This document shows positions 7,512 to 15,624 of a DNA stretch of 46,317 nucleotides, one piece after another. The position numbers and the translations under genes were made by a program. Below the pieces are notes generated by a model, which was not told where the DNA came from, did no database searches, and saw only the letters and a list, made by a program, of their open reading frames with translations. This DNA comes from Collinsella sp. (GTDB lineage Bacteria; Actinomycetota; Coriobacteriia; Coriobacteriales; Coriobacteriaceae), in contig JAUMMZ010000060.1 in the NCBI GenBank assembly GCA_031296755.1, positions 1 to 46,317 of the forward strand. Direction: 5' to 3'. The stretch's first letter is position 1; every line of letters starts with the position of its first letter.

Positions 7512-8513
7512 CTACTCGACCGTTACAGTGATGTTTTCCCGATGCGCACGGATAACATCCCAGCTAAAGCGCTCGACCAACTGCTCGGCAGAGCGCGGCG
7601 TGGTGTCCGGCGCGATGCCTGTTTGCCCGGCGAGCCATCCCAGCAGCGCCCCGGGCGTGCCAAAGCGTGCGCGTAGCTCGCCCAGGTCCAGATCGCGGTC
7701 TCGCTTGGATAGGCGGCGGCCGTCCGGTGACATGAGCAGCGGAATATGTGCGTAGCGCGGTGTGGGCAGTCCCAGCAGATGCTGCAGGTAGATTTGGCGG
7801 GGCGTGGAGCCCAGCAGATCGCATCCGCGCACGACCTCGGTGACGCCCATGGCAGCGTCGTCGACCACCACGGCCAGCTGATAGGCAAAAACACCATCGC
7901 TGCGGCGCACCAAAAAGTCGCCGCACTCGGTGGCGAGCGCCTCACATTGGGCACCATACGTGCGGTCCACGAATTCGATCACATCGTCTGCGAGGTTGTC
8001 GACGGCAGGCACGCGCAGGCGCGTGGCCGGAGCGCGCAGGATGCTGCGACGGGTAACCTCCTCGGCAGAAAGGCCTCTGCAGGCGCCGCGGTAGATGGGC
8101 GTGCCGTCGCTGGCATGCGGCGCGCTCGCGGCGTGGAGCTCGGCGCGCGTGCAAAAGCAGGGATAGGTGAGGCCGGCGTCTTGTAGCTGGTGCAAGGCGC
8201 TCTCGTACAGGTCAAGGCGATCGTGCTGGTAGTAGGGGCCTTCGTCCCACTCAAGCCCTAGCCAGGCCAGGTCGTCAATCAGTTGAGCGGCAAGTTCCGG
8301 GCGCTTGCAGCGATCGTCTAGGTCCTCGATGCGCAACACGATGCTGCCGCCCTGGCTGCGGGCCGAAAGCCACGAGCACAGGCAGCTGAATACGTTGCCC
8401 AGGTGCATGCGGCCCGAGGGCGACGGGGCAAAACGGCCCACGACGGGGGTGGGCTCTGCCGTTGCCGGTGCATCCGCGGAGTGTGTTGCTATGTTGCGTG
8501 CGTTGATATCCAT
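7512..8513 (-). CDS. gluQ: Glutamyl-Q tRNA(Asp) synthetase
   Basis: 333 residues, the length of GluQRS, which is a glutamyl-tRNA synthetase without the anticodon-binding half. It activates glutamate and attaches it to queuosine 34 of tRNA(Asp). The class I HIGH-like motif is FAPSPSGRMHLGN, the KMSKS-like motif is RLSKRD, and the zinc-site region (CFCTRAEL and later YRGACRG) is present. A full GltX would be about 150 residues longer. Its RBS is weak. It is monocistronic and convergent with the phosphoesterase. Confidence 0.9.
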   Translation of the reverse strand: MDINARNIATHSADAPATAEPTPVVGRFAPSPSGRMHLGNVFSCLCSWLSARSQGGSIVLRIEDLDDRCKRPELAAQLIDDLAWLGLEWDEGPYYQHDRLDLYESALHQLQDAGLTYPCFCTRAELHAASAPHASDGTPIYRGACRGLSAEEVTRRSILRAPATRLRVPAVDNLADDVIEFVDRTYGAQCEALATECGDFLVRRSDGVFAYQLAVVVDDAAMGVTEVVRGCDLLGSTPRQIYLQHLLGLPTPRYAHIPLLMSPDGRRLSKRDRDLDLGELRARFGTPGALLGWLAGQTGIAPDTTPRSAEQLVERFSWDVIRAHRENITVTVE

Positions 8514-8596
8514 GCGGACGAGTATAGCGCGGGAGGTGGGGGAGGCACCGACTCGACAGCTCGATCGCGCCCGCCAGCCAACCCCTCAAACGACAG

Positions 8597-8630
8597 AAAC
8601 CCCGGCAGCTCTTCGCAACTGCCGGGGTTT
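8597..8630. terminator. Perfect 12-bp hairpin, terminator-like, with no gene feeding it
   Basis: AAACCCCGGCAG (8597-8608) pairs with CTGCCGGGGTTT (8619-8630). It lies upstream of the leftward gluQ and far upstream of the rightward DUF2207 gene, so the transcript it would end is unknown. Confidence 0.55.
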
Positions 8631-8801
8631 CCGCGGAAAAGGGGGACATGATCCTCAAGCGAACGGCAAAGGGGCAAACCGTTTTCGCTCAACTGCTTTA
8701 TGCCCCTCGCTCGCCGGCTTAATCGGCTCACGCCGCGCCCACACAAAGCCGCTACACCTGTGACGGAGCTATGAAGTGGTGTCTATTGCCGGAGCGGGCT
8801 A

Positions 8802-8854
8802 TGCCAAGGAGTGTCCCAGATTGCCGGCAGATAAGGAACGTCCCCAGGTGCCGG
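8802..8854. repeat. GTCCC-type composite repeat, copy A
   Basis: Reads TGCCAAGGAGTGTCCC, then a TGCCGGCA centre, then AGGAACGTCCCC and TGCCGG. It has the same plan as copy B at 11376-11428 and shares AGGAACGTCCC with the hairpin at 39172-39229. Confidence 0.65.
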
Positions 8855-8967
8855 GCGCGGGCGTGACTTTTGTCCCAATTGACGCCCCGCTTACCTAGAC
8901 GGTCGTGTCGTACGCTCGCAAACGTGGGACAATAACGCTGTTGATACCACAGATAAAGGATGTGCCT

Positions 8968-10914
8968 ATGAACACCCTCGCCGCCAAAGTCAGCCGGCAG
9001 CGCCGCCTGTTTGCGCGATTTGCTTCCGTCTGCGTACTCGTTGCGCTTGCGTTGTTGTTGCTGCCTGCCGCCGCGCACGCCGACGGCTACTCCATGACCC
9101 AAACCTATATCGGTGCCACGGTCGAGGCCGACGGCTCGCTAACCGTTGTCGAGGGACGCCAGTTTGATTTCGATGACGACATCAACGGCGTGTTTTGGGA
9201 GATCAATGCGGGCACCAATCAGCAGGGAGGCGCGGCGGGCGTCAATGTGCTGAGCGTCGAGGAAGACGACACCGCGTTTAACAGGGTCGACTATGCAAAC
9301 AAAGGCGACGACGGCGTCTATACGGTGGAACAGTCCGACGGCGGCGTAAAGATCAAGGTATTCAGCCCTCACGAGAGCGGCGACAGCGCGATCTTTTACG
9401 TGAGCTACACCATGACCGGTGCGGTTATGAACTGGCCCGATACCGCCGAGCTCTACTGGAAGTTTGTGGGCGACGGCTGGTCTGCGGACTCCGACGATGT
9501 CGAGATGGAAGTCTACTTCGCAAACGCCGCCGCGGGGACAACGGCCGTCAAGGGCGATAACTTCCGCGCATGGGGCCACGGCCCGCTGACGGGCGACGTG
9601 TCACTCGATGCGGACGAACCCATGGTCACCTATACCATTCCCTGCGTGCATCAGGGCGAATTCGCTGAGGCACGCATCGCCTTCCCCAGTGACTGGGTAC
9701 CGCAGCTTGCCGCCTCGGGCGAAGAGCGCATGTCAACGATCCTGAGCGAAGAAAAGGAATGGGCAGACGAAGCTAACGCCCGCCGTGAGCACGCGCGTGC
9801 GGTTGCCAGCGCGATTGCCGTGGTGTGTGTTGTTGTGGCGGTTGCCTATACCGGTGTGATCGTGATGCTCAAGCTGCGCAGGCCCAAGCCCAAGCCGCTC
9901 TTTCAGGACGAGTACTTCCGCGATGTGCCCTCTGCCGACCATCCCGCGGTGCTTGCAGCTCTTATGAGCTGGAACGACGTGCCCGATCAGGCATATATCG
10001 CCACACTGATGAAGCTGACCGACGACCGCGTGATCAAGCTGGAAGAAGCGACCGAGACCAAGAAGAAGGGTCTGCTCCGTCGCGAAAAAGAGGAGCAGAC
10101 GTATCGCATCACAATGACCGACGAGGCCTGGGAGGCTGCCAAGAAGGACGGCATCGATCGCGACGTGCTCAAGGTCTTCTTCGCTGGCGTTAAGCCCGAT
10201 AAGGACGGAGTCCGTTCGCGCACGTTTAGCGAGCTGGAGGAGTACGCTAGCGAGCGCACCACATCTGTTGGCGACAAGCTCGAGGACTATCAGAGCACGG
10301 TTAAGGGCAAGCTGGAGGCGCGCGAGCTTATCGCCTCGGACGGCACCGTCGCCCTGGTTGCCGGCCTGGTTCTCGGCATCATCATTGTCTTTGGCATTCT
10401 GGGCTCTCTGTTCTATACCGACTTTGCGGACGCCAACGTCGGTGCCGCTATGATCTCGATCCCCGTCACGATCGTGGGCTTTGTCCTGAGCTGCACCTTC
10501 CGCCGTTACACGCCGGAGGGCGCCGAGGTGGCGGCTCGCTGCAAGGCGCTTAAGCATTGGCTCGAGGACTTTACGCGCCTGAAGGAGGCCATCCCCAGCG
10601 ATCTGATTCTGTGGAACAAGCTGCTGGTGATGGGCGTTGCCCTGGGCGTTTCGAAAGAAGTGCTGCGACAGCTGGCCGAGGCCGTGCCTGCGGACCTGCG
10701 CAACAGCGACGATTTCTACGACAACTACCCCTGCTACTGGTGGTATTACCATCACTACGGCAACGAGTCTCCGCTCGATTCGTTCAATGATGTGTACCAC
10801 GAGACCATCCGCGAGCTGGCTTCGAGTTCCGATAGCTCGAGCGGTGGCGGAGGCGGTGGCTTCTCGGGCGGCGGAGGCGGCGGCGTCGGCGGAGGCGGCG
10901 GCGGAACGTTCTAG
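8968..10914 (+). CDS. DUF2207 membrane protein with a Gly-rich tail
   Basis: 648 residues. A signal peptide (hydrophobic core VLVALALLLLPAAAHA, likely cut near residue 38) leads into an extracytoplasmic DUF2207 beta domain (about 40-245: YSMTQTYIGATVEADGSLTV onward). A TM at about 278-300 follows, then a cytoplasmic winged-helix-like part (YIATLMKLTDDRVIKLEE), two more TMs (about 455-500), a helical region and the tail SSSGGGGGGFSGGGGGG. The Gly-rich end is typical of the family. AAAGGA lies 7 bases before the ATG; an upstream in-frame start would bury the signal peptide. Role unknown; probably surface or envelope. Monocistronic. Confidence 0.88.
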   Translation: MNTLAAKVSRQRRLFARFASVCVLVALALLLLPAAAHADGYSMTQTYIGATVEADGSLTVVEGRQFDFDDDINGVFWEINAGTNQQGGAAGVNVLSVEEDDTAFNRVDYANKGDDGVYTVEQSDGGVKIKVFSPHESGDSAIFYVSYTMTGAVMNWPDTAELYWKFVGDGWSADSDDVEMEVYFANAAAGTTAVKGDNFRAWGHGPLTGDVSLDADEPMVTYTIPCVHQGEFAEARIAFPSDWVPQLAASGEERMSTILSEEKEWADEANARREHARAVASAIAVVCVVVAVAYTGVIVMLKLRRPKPKPLFQDEYFRDVPSADHPAVLAALMSWNDVPDQAYIATLMKLTDDRVIKLEEATETKKKGLLRREKEEQTYRITMTDEAWEAAKKDGIDRDVLKVFFAGVKPDKDGVRSRTFSELEEYASERTTSVGDKLEDYQSTVKGKLEARELIASDGTVALVAGLVLGIIIVFGILGSLFYTDFADANVGAAMISIPVTIVGFVLSCTFRRYTPEGAEVAARCKALKHWLEDFTRLKEAIPSDLILWNKLLVMGVALGVSKEVLRQLAEAVPADLRNSDDFYDNYPCYWWYYHHYGNESPLDSFNDVYHETIRELASSSDSSSGGGGGGFSGGGGGGVGGGGGGTF

Positions 10915-11030
10915 CGAGCGCTTGCTTTGGGGTGGATCTTTCTGGGCGGTTGCCAGGGAAGATTCATCCCATTTTTGTGCATCGAAACGGGCCATACTTT
11001 CCGCTGCGGACCTTCGCGCAAGGGGCAGTG

Positions 11031-11255
11031 GGCAAAAAATGCCAAATATGAGTACTGTTGCCTAGATTGTCACATTTGTTTGTACTAAATAATGGACTCC
11101 TAACGATATTATTTCTCGTTAGGAGTCCATTTTATTGTACATTTGGGGAGATACGTTAGTTCATCCGACGCGCCGAGACGCCTAAGAGACCCGAAAAAGC
11201 CGAATTGCGCTGCTACTAAAAAGGTAACAGTACTCATTTTTGATGTTTTTTGACC
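11031..11255. repeat. MITE-like element with inverted terminal repeats
   Basis: The left end (11031-11062) and the complement of the right end (11223-11255) match at 25 of about 30 aligned positions and share ATGAGTACTGTT. The 225-bp interval has no coding sense. The right-end sequence extends to about 11280 and recurs downstream at 46016-46090. No target duplication is obvious. Confidence 0.55.
11091..11134. terminator. Strong bidirectional hairpin inside the MITE-like element
   Basis: A perfect 16-bp stem (11091-11106 with 11116-11131; AATGGACTCCTAACGA) and a 9-base loop is followed by TTATTG. It could end DUF2207 transcription. Confidence 0.7.
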
Positions 11256-11319
11256 ACAGCTATTTGCAGACCCCCTATAGGGCGATGCCAACGAGGGCTT
11301 CGGCGGCCGTTTTGATCAA

Positions 11320-11366
11320 GACTGTCCCCAGCGACTAGTCATTTAAGAACGTCCCCAATGACTAGG
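11320..11366. repeat. GTCCCC/GACTAG repeat, identical to part of 31723-31752
   Basis: CTAGTCATT and AATGACTAG are 9-bp inverted arms around TAAGAACGTCCCC. Bases 11335-11364 are identical to the complement of the repeat at 31723-31752. A second unit GTCCCCAGCGACTAG precedes it. Confidence 0.7.
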
Positions 11367-11375
11367 TGTGGTTGC

Positions 11376-11428
11376 TGCCAAGGAGTGTCCCGGGGTGCCG
11401 GCATAAAAGGAGCGTCCCTAACTGCCAG
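11376..11428. repeat. GTCCC-type composite repeat, copy B
   Basis: Begins TGCCAAGGAGTGTCCC, has TGCCGGCA in the middle and ends AGGAGCGTCCC plus TGCCAG. The plan and most bases match copy A at 8802-8854. It ends 2 bases before the GNAT stop codon. Confidence 0.65.
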
Positions 11429-11430
11429 AT

Positions 11431-12072
11431 TTAGGCTGTTAGATCGAGTTCGTAGAGGAAGCTTTCGCGCGGCATGTCGTGGCGGCGCTCTTCGCGGTTG
11501 GCGCGGTGCGTGGCCGTGCGCTTAAAGCCGTGCAGCTCGTAGAACTTCCACGAGCAGTTGGAGTCGGTGTACAGGTGCGCCCTCGTCGCTCCAAGCGAGG
11601 ATAGGTGCGAGACCGCGGCATCGAGCAGAACCGTGCCAACGCCCAGGCCATGGACATCGCGATCCACGGCAAGCAGCGTGACCTCGTTGTCGTGCGGCAA
11701 CGGGCTGCTCTCGAGCAGGCGGTTGTTGGTTCGGATGGTTGCGCGCACAAACGAGAGATACTCGGCGCAGGCATCGGGCTCTAGCTCACGCATCTGCGAT
11801 AGCAGCGCGCGTTCGGTATCCATCCAATGCTCGTTGATAGTGACGCCGGAGTTCTGTTCTGCGCGTGCAAGTGCAATGCCGCGCGCCTCGCCGTCAATCA
11901 CCGCAACCTGCGAAAACGTCGATGACGAAAGGCAATAGGCGAGGTCGCACGCGGCTTCAAGGCGGTTGTACTCATCGTTATCCGAATTGTTATGCCAAAG
12001 CTGCTGCAGAATCAGCGCGATGGCGTCGAAGTCTTCGGTATCAAACGGTCGGTAGAGAACCCGCGAGACCAT
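11431..12072 (-). CDS. GNAT-family N-acetyltransferase
   Basis: 213 residues. The acetyl-CoA site is VDRDVHGLGVGTVLLDAA (motif A with G-x-G), followed by helix VSHLSSLG and the motif B strand HLYTDSNCSWKFYELHGFKR, which is the usual end of a GNAT domain. The N-terminal half (LILQQLWHNNSDNDEYNR...) is the substrate side and gives no clue to the acceptor. AGAGG lies 5 bases before the ATG. It is alone on its strand and points leftward at repeat-rich DNA. Confidence 0.85.
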   Translation of the reverse strand: MVSRVLYRPFDTEDFDAIALILQQLWHNNSDNDEYNRLEAACDLAYCLSSSTFSQVAVIDGEARGIALARAEQNSGVTINEHWMDTERALLSQMRELEPDACAEYLSFVRATIRTNNRLLESSPLPHDNEVTLLAVDRDVHGLGVGTVLLDAAVSHLSSLGATRAHLYTDSNCSWKFYELHGFKRTATHRANREERRHDMPRESFLYELDLTA

Positions 12073-12349
12073 GGTGCCTCTTTCTTTTGCGGATGCATAT
12101 CGAGCACAGTTCTACCACGCCATTGGCATCAAATTATGGTGCCCCTGTGTTCCATGAACTCACCGTGCCCGGTGTCGTGCCCATCCCCTCCGCTCACAAA
12201 CTTTTTCTGCACATGCGCCCGTTGCGGGGTGCATCGATGCGCTCGATGCGCTACATTAAATCAGTATTTTCAATGCCGCTGCGCGAGCGCTGCAGATCGA
12301 CGTATCACCGACTCACAGAGCACGGCGGCGTACCAGACAGGAGGACTGC

Positions 12350-13957
12350 ATGGGATCTGATGTGAAGATCGCACGCGCGTTGATCTCGGTTACCGATAAG
12401 ACGGGCGTCGTCGATTTCGCACGGACGCTGGTCGATGACTTTGGCGTCGAGATCATCTCTACGGGCGGCACGGCTCGTGCCATCGAGGACGCGGGCGTTC
12501 CCGTAACCCCCATCGAGGAGTTCACGGGCTATCCCGAGATGATGGACGGCCGCGTTAAGACCCTGCACCCCAAGGTTCACGGCGCGCTGCTGGCCCGCCG
12601 CGATTCCGAGCAGCACATGCAGGAGGCCGCTCAGCACGGCATTAAGCTGATCGACCTGGTCGTCGTCAACCTGTACGAGTTCGAGAAGACCGTCGCCAAC
12701 CCCGAGGTCACCTTCGCGGACGCCATCGAGCACATTGACATCGGCGGTCCCTCCATGCTGCGCTCTGCTGCCAAGAACGCCACGAGCGTTACCGTCATTT
12801 CCGACCCGGCCGACTATGATGCCGTCCTGGCCGAGATGCACGAGACCGGTGGCTGCACCACGCTTTCCACCCGTCGTCGCCTGCAGGTGAAGGTCTACCA
12901 GACCACCGCCGCCTACGACACGGCTATCTCCCGTTGGCTTGCCGCCCAGGCAAGCGACGTGGCGGACACCTCTGCCAAGCTCGAGATCTCGCTGGAGAAG
13001 GTCGACGACCTGCGCTATGGCGAGAACCCGCAGCAGAAGGCTACGGTCTACCGCTTTGCCGAGGGCTGCGAGAACACCGCGAGCTCGCAGTTCCCGCTCG
13101 TTGGCTCCGAGCAGATCCAGGGCAAGCCGCTCAGCTACAACAACTATCTGGATGCCGATGCCGCTTGGAACCTGGTCCGCGAGTTCGACGAGCCGGCCTG
13201 CGTGATTCTCAAGCACCAGAACCCCTGCGGCTCCGCCGTTGCCGAGGACATTACGTCCGCTTACGACCGCGCCTTCGCCTGCGATCCCAAGAGCGCCTTT
13301 GGCGGCATCATCGCCTGCAACCGCGAGGTTCCCTATGAGCTGGTCGAGCACTTTGCCGATCAGAACAAGCAGTTCGTCGAGGTTATCATCGCCCCGACCT
13401 ACACCGACGAGGCGCTCGAGCGCATGGCCAAGCGCCCCAACCTGCGCGTGCTGGCCACCGGCGGCGTGGACCACGGCGCCCAGGTGGAGCTGCGCTCCAT
13501 CGACGGCGGCATGCTGGTGCAGGAAGTCGACCACGTGACCGAGGATCCCGCGACCTTTACGTTCCCCACCGACCGCAAGCCCACCGATGCCGAGATGGCC
13601 GAGCTCGAGTTTGCTTGGAAGGTCTGCAAGGGCGTTAAGTCCAACGCCATCCTGGTCTCCAAGGGCAAGGCCGGCATTGGCATGGGCCCGGGTCAGCCTA
13701 ACCGCGTTGACTCTGCGCTGCTTGCCTGCGAGCGCGCCGAGGACTTCTGCGAGCGCGAGGGCGTGGAGAAGGGCGGCTTTGCCTGCGCAAGCGACGCATT
13801 CTTCCCGTTCCGCGACAACGTCGACGTGCTTGCTGCACACGGCGTGACCTGCATCATCCAGCCCGGCGGCTCCAAGCGCGACGACGAGAGCATTCAGGCC
13901 TGCAATGAGCACAATATTGCTATGGTCTTTACGGGCGCTCGCCACTTCCGCCACTAA
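12350..13957 (+). CDS. purH: Bifunctional purine enzyme: AICAR transformylase/IMP cyclohydrolase
   Basis: 535 residues, normal length. It catalyses the last two steps of purine synthesis: AICAR to FAICAR using 10-formyl-THF, then ring closure to IMP. The N-terminal cyclohydrolase domain (about 1-150) has ALISVTDKTGV, STGGTARAI and GRVKTLHPKVHGALL. The C-terminal transformylase part has KHQNPCG, SAFGGIIA and an end AMVFTGARHFRH, where the family ends RHFRH. AGGAGG lies just before the ATG. It stands alone. I saw no purine riboswitch in the 277-base gap upstream. It ends at the terminator 13987-14023. Confidence 0.97.
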   Translation: MGSDVKIARALISVTDKTGVVDFARTLVDDFGVEIISTGGTARAIEDAGVPVTPIEEFTGYPEMMDGRVKTLHPKVHGALLARRDSEQHMQEAAQHGIKLIDLVVVNLYEFEKTVANPEVTFADAIEHIDIGGPSMLRSAAKNATSVTVISDPADYDAVLAEMHETGGCTTLSTRRRLQVKVYQTTAAYDTAISRWLAAQASDVADTSAKLEISLEKVDDLRYGENPQQKATVYRFAEGCENTASSQFPLVGSEQIQGKPLSYNNYLDADAAWNLVREFDEPACVILKHQNPCGSAVAEDITSAYDRAFACDPKSAFGGIIACNREVPYELVEHFADQNKQFVEVIIAPTYTDEALERMAKRPNLRVLATGGVDHGAQVELRSIDGGMLVQEVDHVTEDPATFTFPTDRKPTDAEMAELEFAWKVCKGVKSNAILVSKGKAGIGMGPGQPNRVDSALLACERAEDFCEREGVEKGGFACASDAFFPFRDNVDVLAAHGVTCIIQPGGSKRDDESIQACNEHNIAMVFTGARHFRH

Positions 13958-13986
13958 GTTCCGCCTTGGGACAAAATAATCTCCGC

Positions 13987-14023
13987 AAAAGACGGCTGCT
14001 CCGTTTGGAGGGCCGTCTTTTTG
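13987..14023 (+). terminator. Terminator of purH
   Basis: Stem AAAAGACGGC/GCCGTCTTTT (13987-13996 with 14012-14021) followed by a T run. Confidence 0.85.
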
Positions 14024-14038
14024 GTATAAGAGGACGGA

Positions 14039-14770
14039 ATGACTAACACGAAAGGTATGACCATGCCCCAGATTGATGATGCCGAGCTGTTTGGCAATGC
14101 CGAGGATCAGCGTGCGTACGAGGAATTTTGCGCCAATCAGGAGGCGGTCGAGAAGTTCACGCTCGACAAGCCTGCGCTTGTCTGCCGTTGGCGCATGTCC
14201 AATAAAAAGGTGCCCATGCTCAACCGCCACATTCGCGCACTGTCCGAGCGCTTGGTGCAGGGCGAGCCGCTTACCCATAACATGCTCAGCTGGGCCAAGC
14301 AGCATGTTGAGTGGTCGCTTGCCGAGGGCGATTACACCGCACGCGACGGCGTGCTCATGCTGGTGATCGACGTCAACGGCAACGCCGCCATGACGGTGGG
14401 GGAGTACGAGCCGCTAGCCGATACGTCGGCCAAGGCGCTACGTGCTCGCTCCGCCGAGGCCCGCTCCGAGGCCGACGAAACCGGCGTGGCGCCCGAGCTG
14501 CTCGCCGCCGTCGATAACGGCGAGCTTGCCTTTGTGGCGCCAGCGGACGAGTGCCTGTGCGGCACGGCGACGCTCATCGAGCAGCTGGCCCAGACCAAGG
14601 GCATCCCGGTCACGCGCGTAGATATTCCTGCGCAGCTTAAGGGCGCGCTGTTTCTGGTGAGCGACGAGCACGGCGTGGTCCCCGCAACCGAGGCCGACGC
14701 CGCCGAGACCGACGCCGCTATGGTCGCCTTCTTCGCTGACGGCTACGAAAAGCTTCGCGCCCGCCGCTAA
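14039..14770 (+). CDS. Conserved-looking protein of unknown function
   Basis: 243 residues from the ATG at 14039 (AGAGGAC just before it); in-frame ATGs at 14057 and 14063 (AAAGG upstream) are equally possible. No family is recognised. It has no signal peptide or TM. The first 60 residues are helical and charged; residues about 55-80 (MSNKKVPMLNRHIRALSERL) and a central strand VLMLVIDVNGNAAMTVGEYE look like a small alpha/beta domain. There follow an Ala/Glu-rich stretch and a C-terminal half with LAFVAPADECLCGTATLIEQ and ALFLVSDEHGVVPA. The repeat of strand-like VxDxxG patterns could hint at two similar lobes, but I would not name a function. Confidence 0.65.
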   Translation: MTNTKGMTMPQIDDAELFGNAEDQRAYEEFCANQEAVEKFTLDKPALVCRWRMSNKKVPMLNRHIRALSERLVQGEPLTHNMLSWAKQHVEWSLAEGDYTARDGVLMLVIDVNGNAAMTVGEYEPLADTSAKALRARSAEARSEADETGVAPELLAAVDNGELAFVAPADECLCGTATLIEQLAQTKGIPVTRVDIPAQLKGALFLVSDEHGVVPATEADAAETDAAMVAFFADGYEKLRARR

Positions 14771-14784
14771 ATGATGTTTCTGGG

Positions 14785-14814
14785 ACGGGGGTTAAATACT
14801 CATTTAATTCCCGT
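14785..14814. other. Hairpin after the unknown gene
   Basis: ACGGGGGTTAAAT and ATTTAATTCCCGT (14785-14797, 14802-14814) pair with two G-U wobbles; loop ACTC. No T run follows, so it may be a weak terminator or a repeat. Confidence 0.4.
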
Positions 14815-14943
14815 GCTCGTCGCGAGCGAGGGGCAAGCCCCTGCCGCTCGCGAACAGTTCTGTCACCTTGGTGCCACGCGAGGCGCGTACCTGCGGCTCC
14901 GCGGTCATAATGGGGCAAGACAACCAAGAGGGGAGCGGAATCC

Positions 14944-15615
14944 ATGGCGCTGATCTATATCGTTGAGGACGACGAGCCCATTCGTCGCGAGCTTGCCGAC
15001 ATCCTTGCCCGTGCCGGTTTTGAGGTCGAGGCCTGCGAATCGTTCGAGCATGTCTCGCGTGATATTCTCGCCGCCGCGCCCGACCTGGTGCTGCTCGACC
15101 TGACGCTTCCCGTCAAGGACGGCCAGCATATCTGCCATGAGGTTCGCCGCGAATCCGAGGTTCCCATCATCGTCCTCACTTCGCGCGCGACCGAGATTGA
15201 CGAGGTCATGGCCATGACGCTCGGCGCGGACGACTTTGTTCCCAAGCCCTATAGCGCACGCGTGCTCGTGGCGCGCATCAATGCCTTGCTGCGTCGCACC
15301 GCGGCGGCGGGCGAGCGCAGCACACTTGTCCACAAGGGACTGGAGCTCGATCTCGCTCGCTCCATGGCCATCAACATGCAAACCGGCACCAGTACCGAGC
15401 TCACCAAAAACGAACTGCGTATTCTCTCGCTGCTTCTGAGCCGTGCGGGCAAGATCGTCTCGCGCTCGGCCATCATGCAGGACCTGTGGGATTCCGACGC
15501 CTTCGTGGACGACAATACGCTCACCGTCAACATCAACCGCTTGCGCACCACGCTCGAAAAAATCGGCATCAAGGGGTATTTGACCACGCACCGCGGCCAG
15601 GGCTATTCGATCTAG
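14944..15615 (+). CDS. Response regulator, BceR/GraR-like
   Basis: 223 residues, cytoplasmic transcription factor. The receiver has acidic residues in YIVEDDEP, phospho-acceptor Asp52 in LLDLTLPVKDG, and Lys in PKPYSARVL. The output is an OmpR winged helix (about 125-223: ELTKNELRILSLLLSRAGKI, ending LTTHRGQGYSI). The kinase gene starts 9 bases after it. Sequence and partner type resemble BceRS systems that answer to cell-wall antibiotics. Confidence 0.92.
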   Translation: MALIYIVEDDEPIRRELADILARAGFEVEACESFEHVSRDILAAAPDLVLLDLTLPVKDGQHICHEVRRESEVPIIVLTSRATEIDEVMAMTLGADDFVPKPYSARVLVARINALLRRTAAAGERSTLVHKGLELDLARSMAINMQTGTSTELTKNELRILSLLLSRAGKIVSRSAIMQDLWDSDAFVDDNTLTVNINRLRTTLEKIGIKGYLTTHRGQGYSI

Positions 15616-15624
15616 GGGCCGGCT

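Larger units (their letters stand above)
8514..8967. other. Gene-free gap with a terminator and a repeat
   Basis: Contains the start region of gluQ, the hairpin at 8597-8630, an unannotated 170 bases, the GTCCC repeat at 8802-8854 and the leader of the DUF2207 gene. I find no supported gene. Confidence 0.5.
10915..11430. other. Repeat-rich gap between the DUF2207 and GNAT genes
   Basis: No gene. It holds a MITE-like element with inverted ends (11031-11255), a strong hairpin inside it, and two different GTCCC-type repeats (11320-11366, 11376-11428). Confidence 0.6.

Noticed and set aside
12073..12349. A purine riboswitch before purH
   Set aside because: No conserved three-helix core or terminator could be drawn; only ordinary leader sequence is seen.
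12305..14305. A long leftward open frame opposite purH
   Set aside because: It mirrors purH codon phasing in GC-rich DNA, has no ribosome binding site and gives no protein-like sequence.
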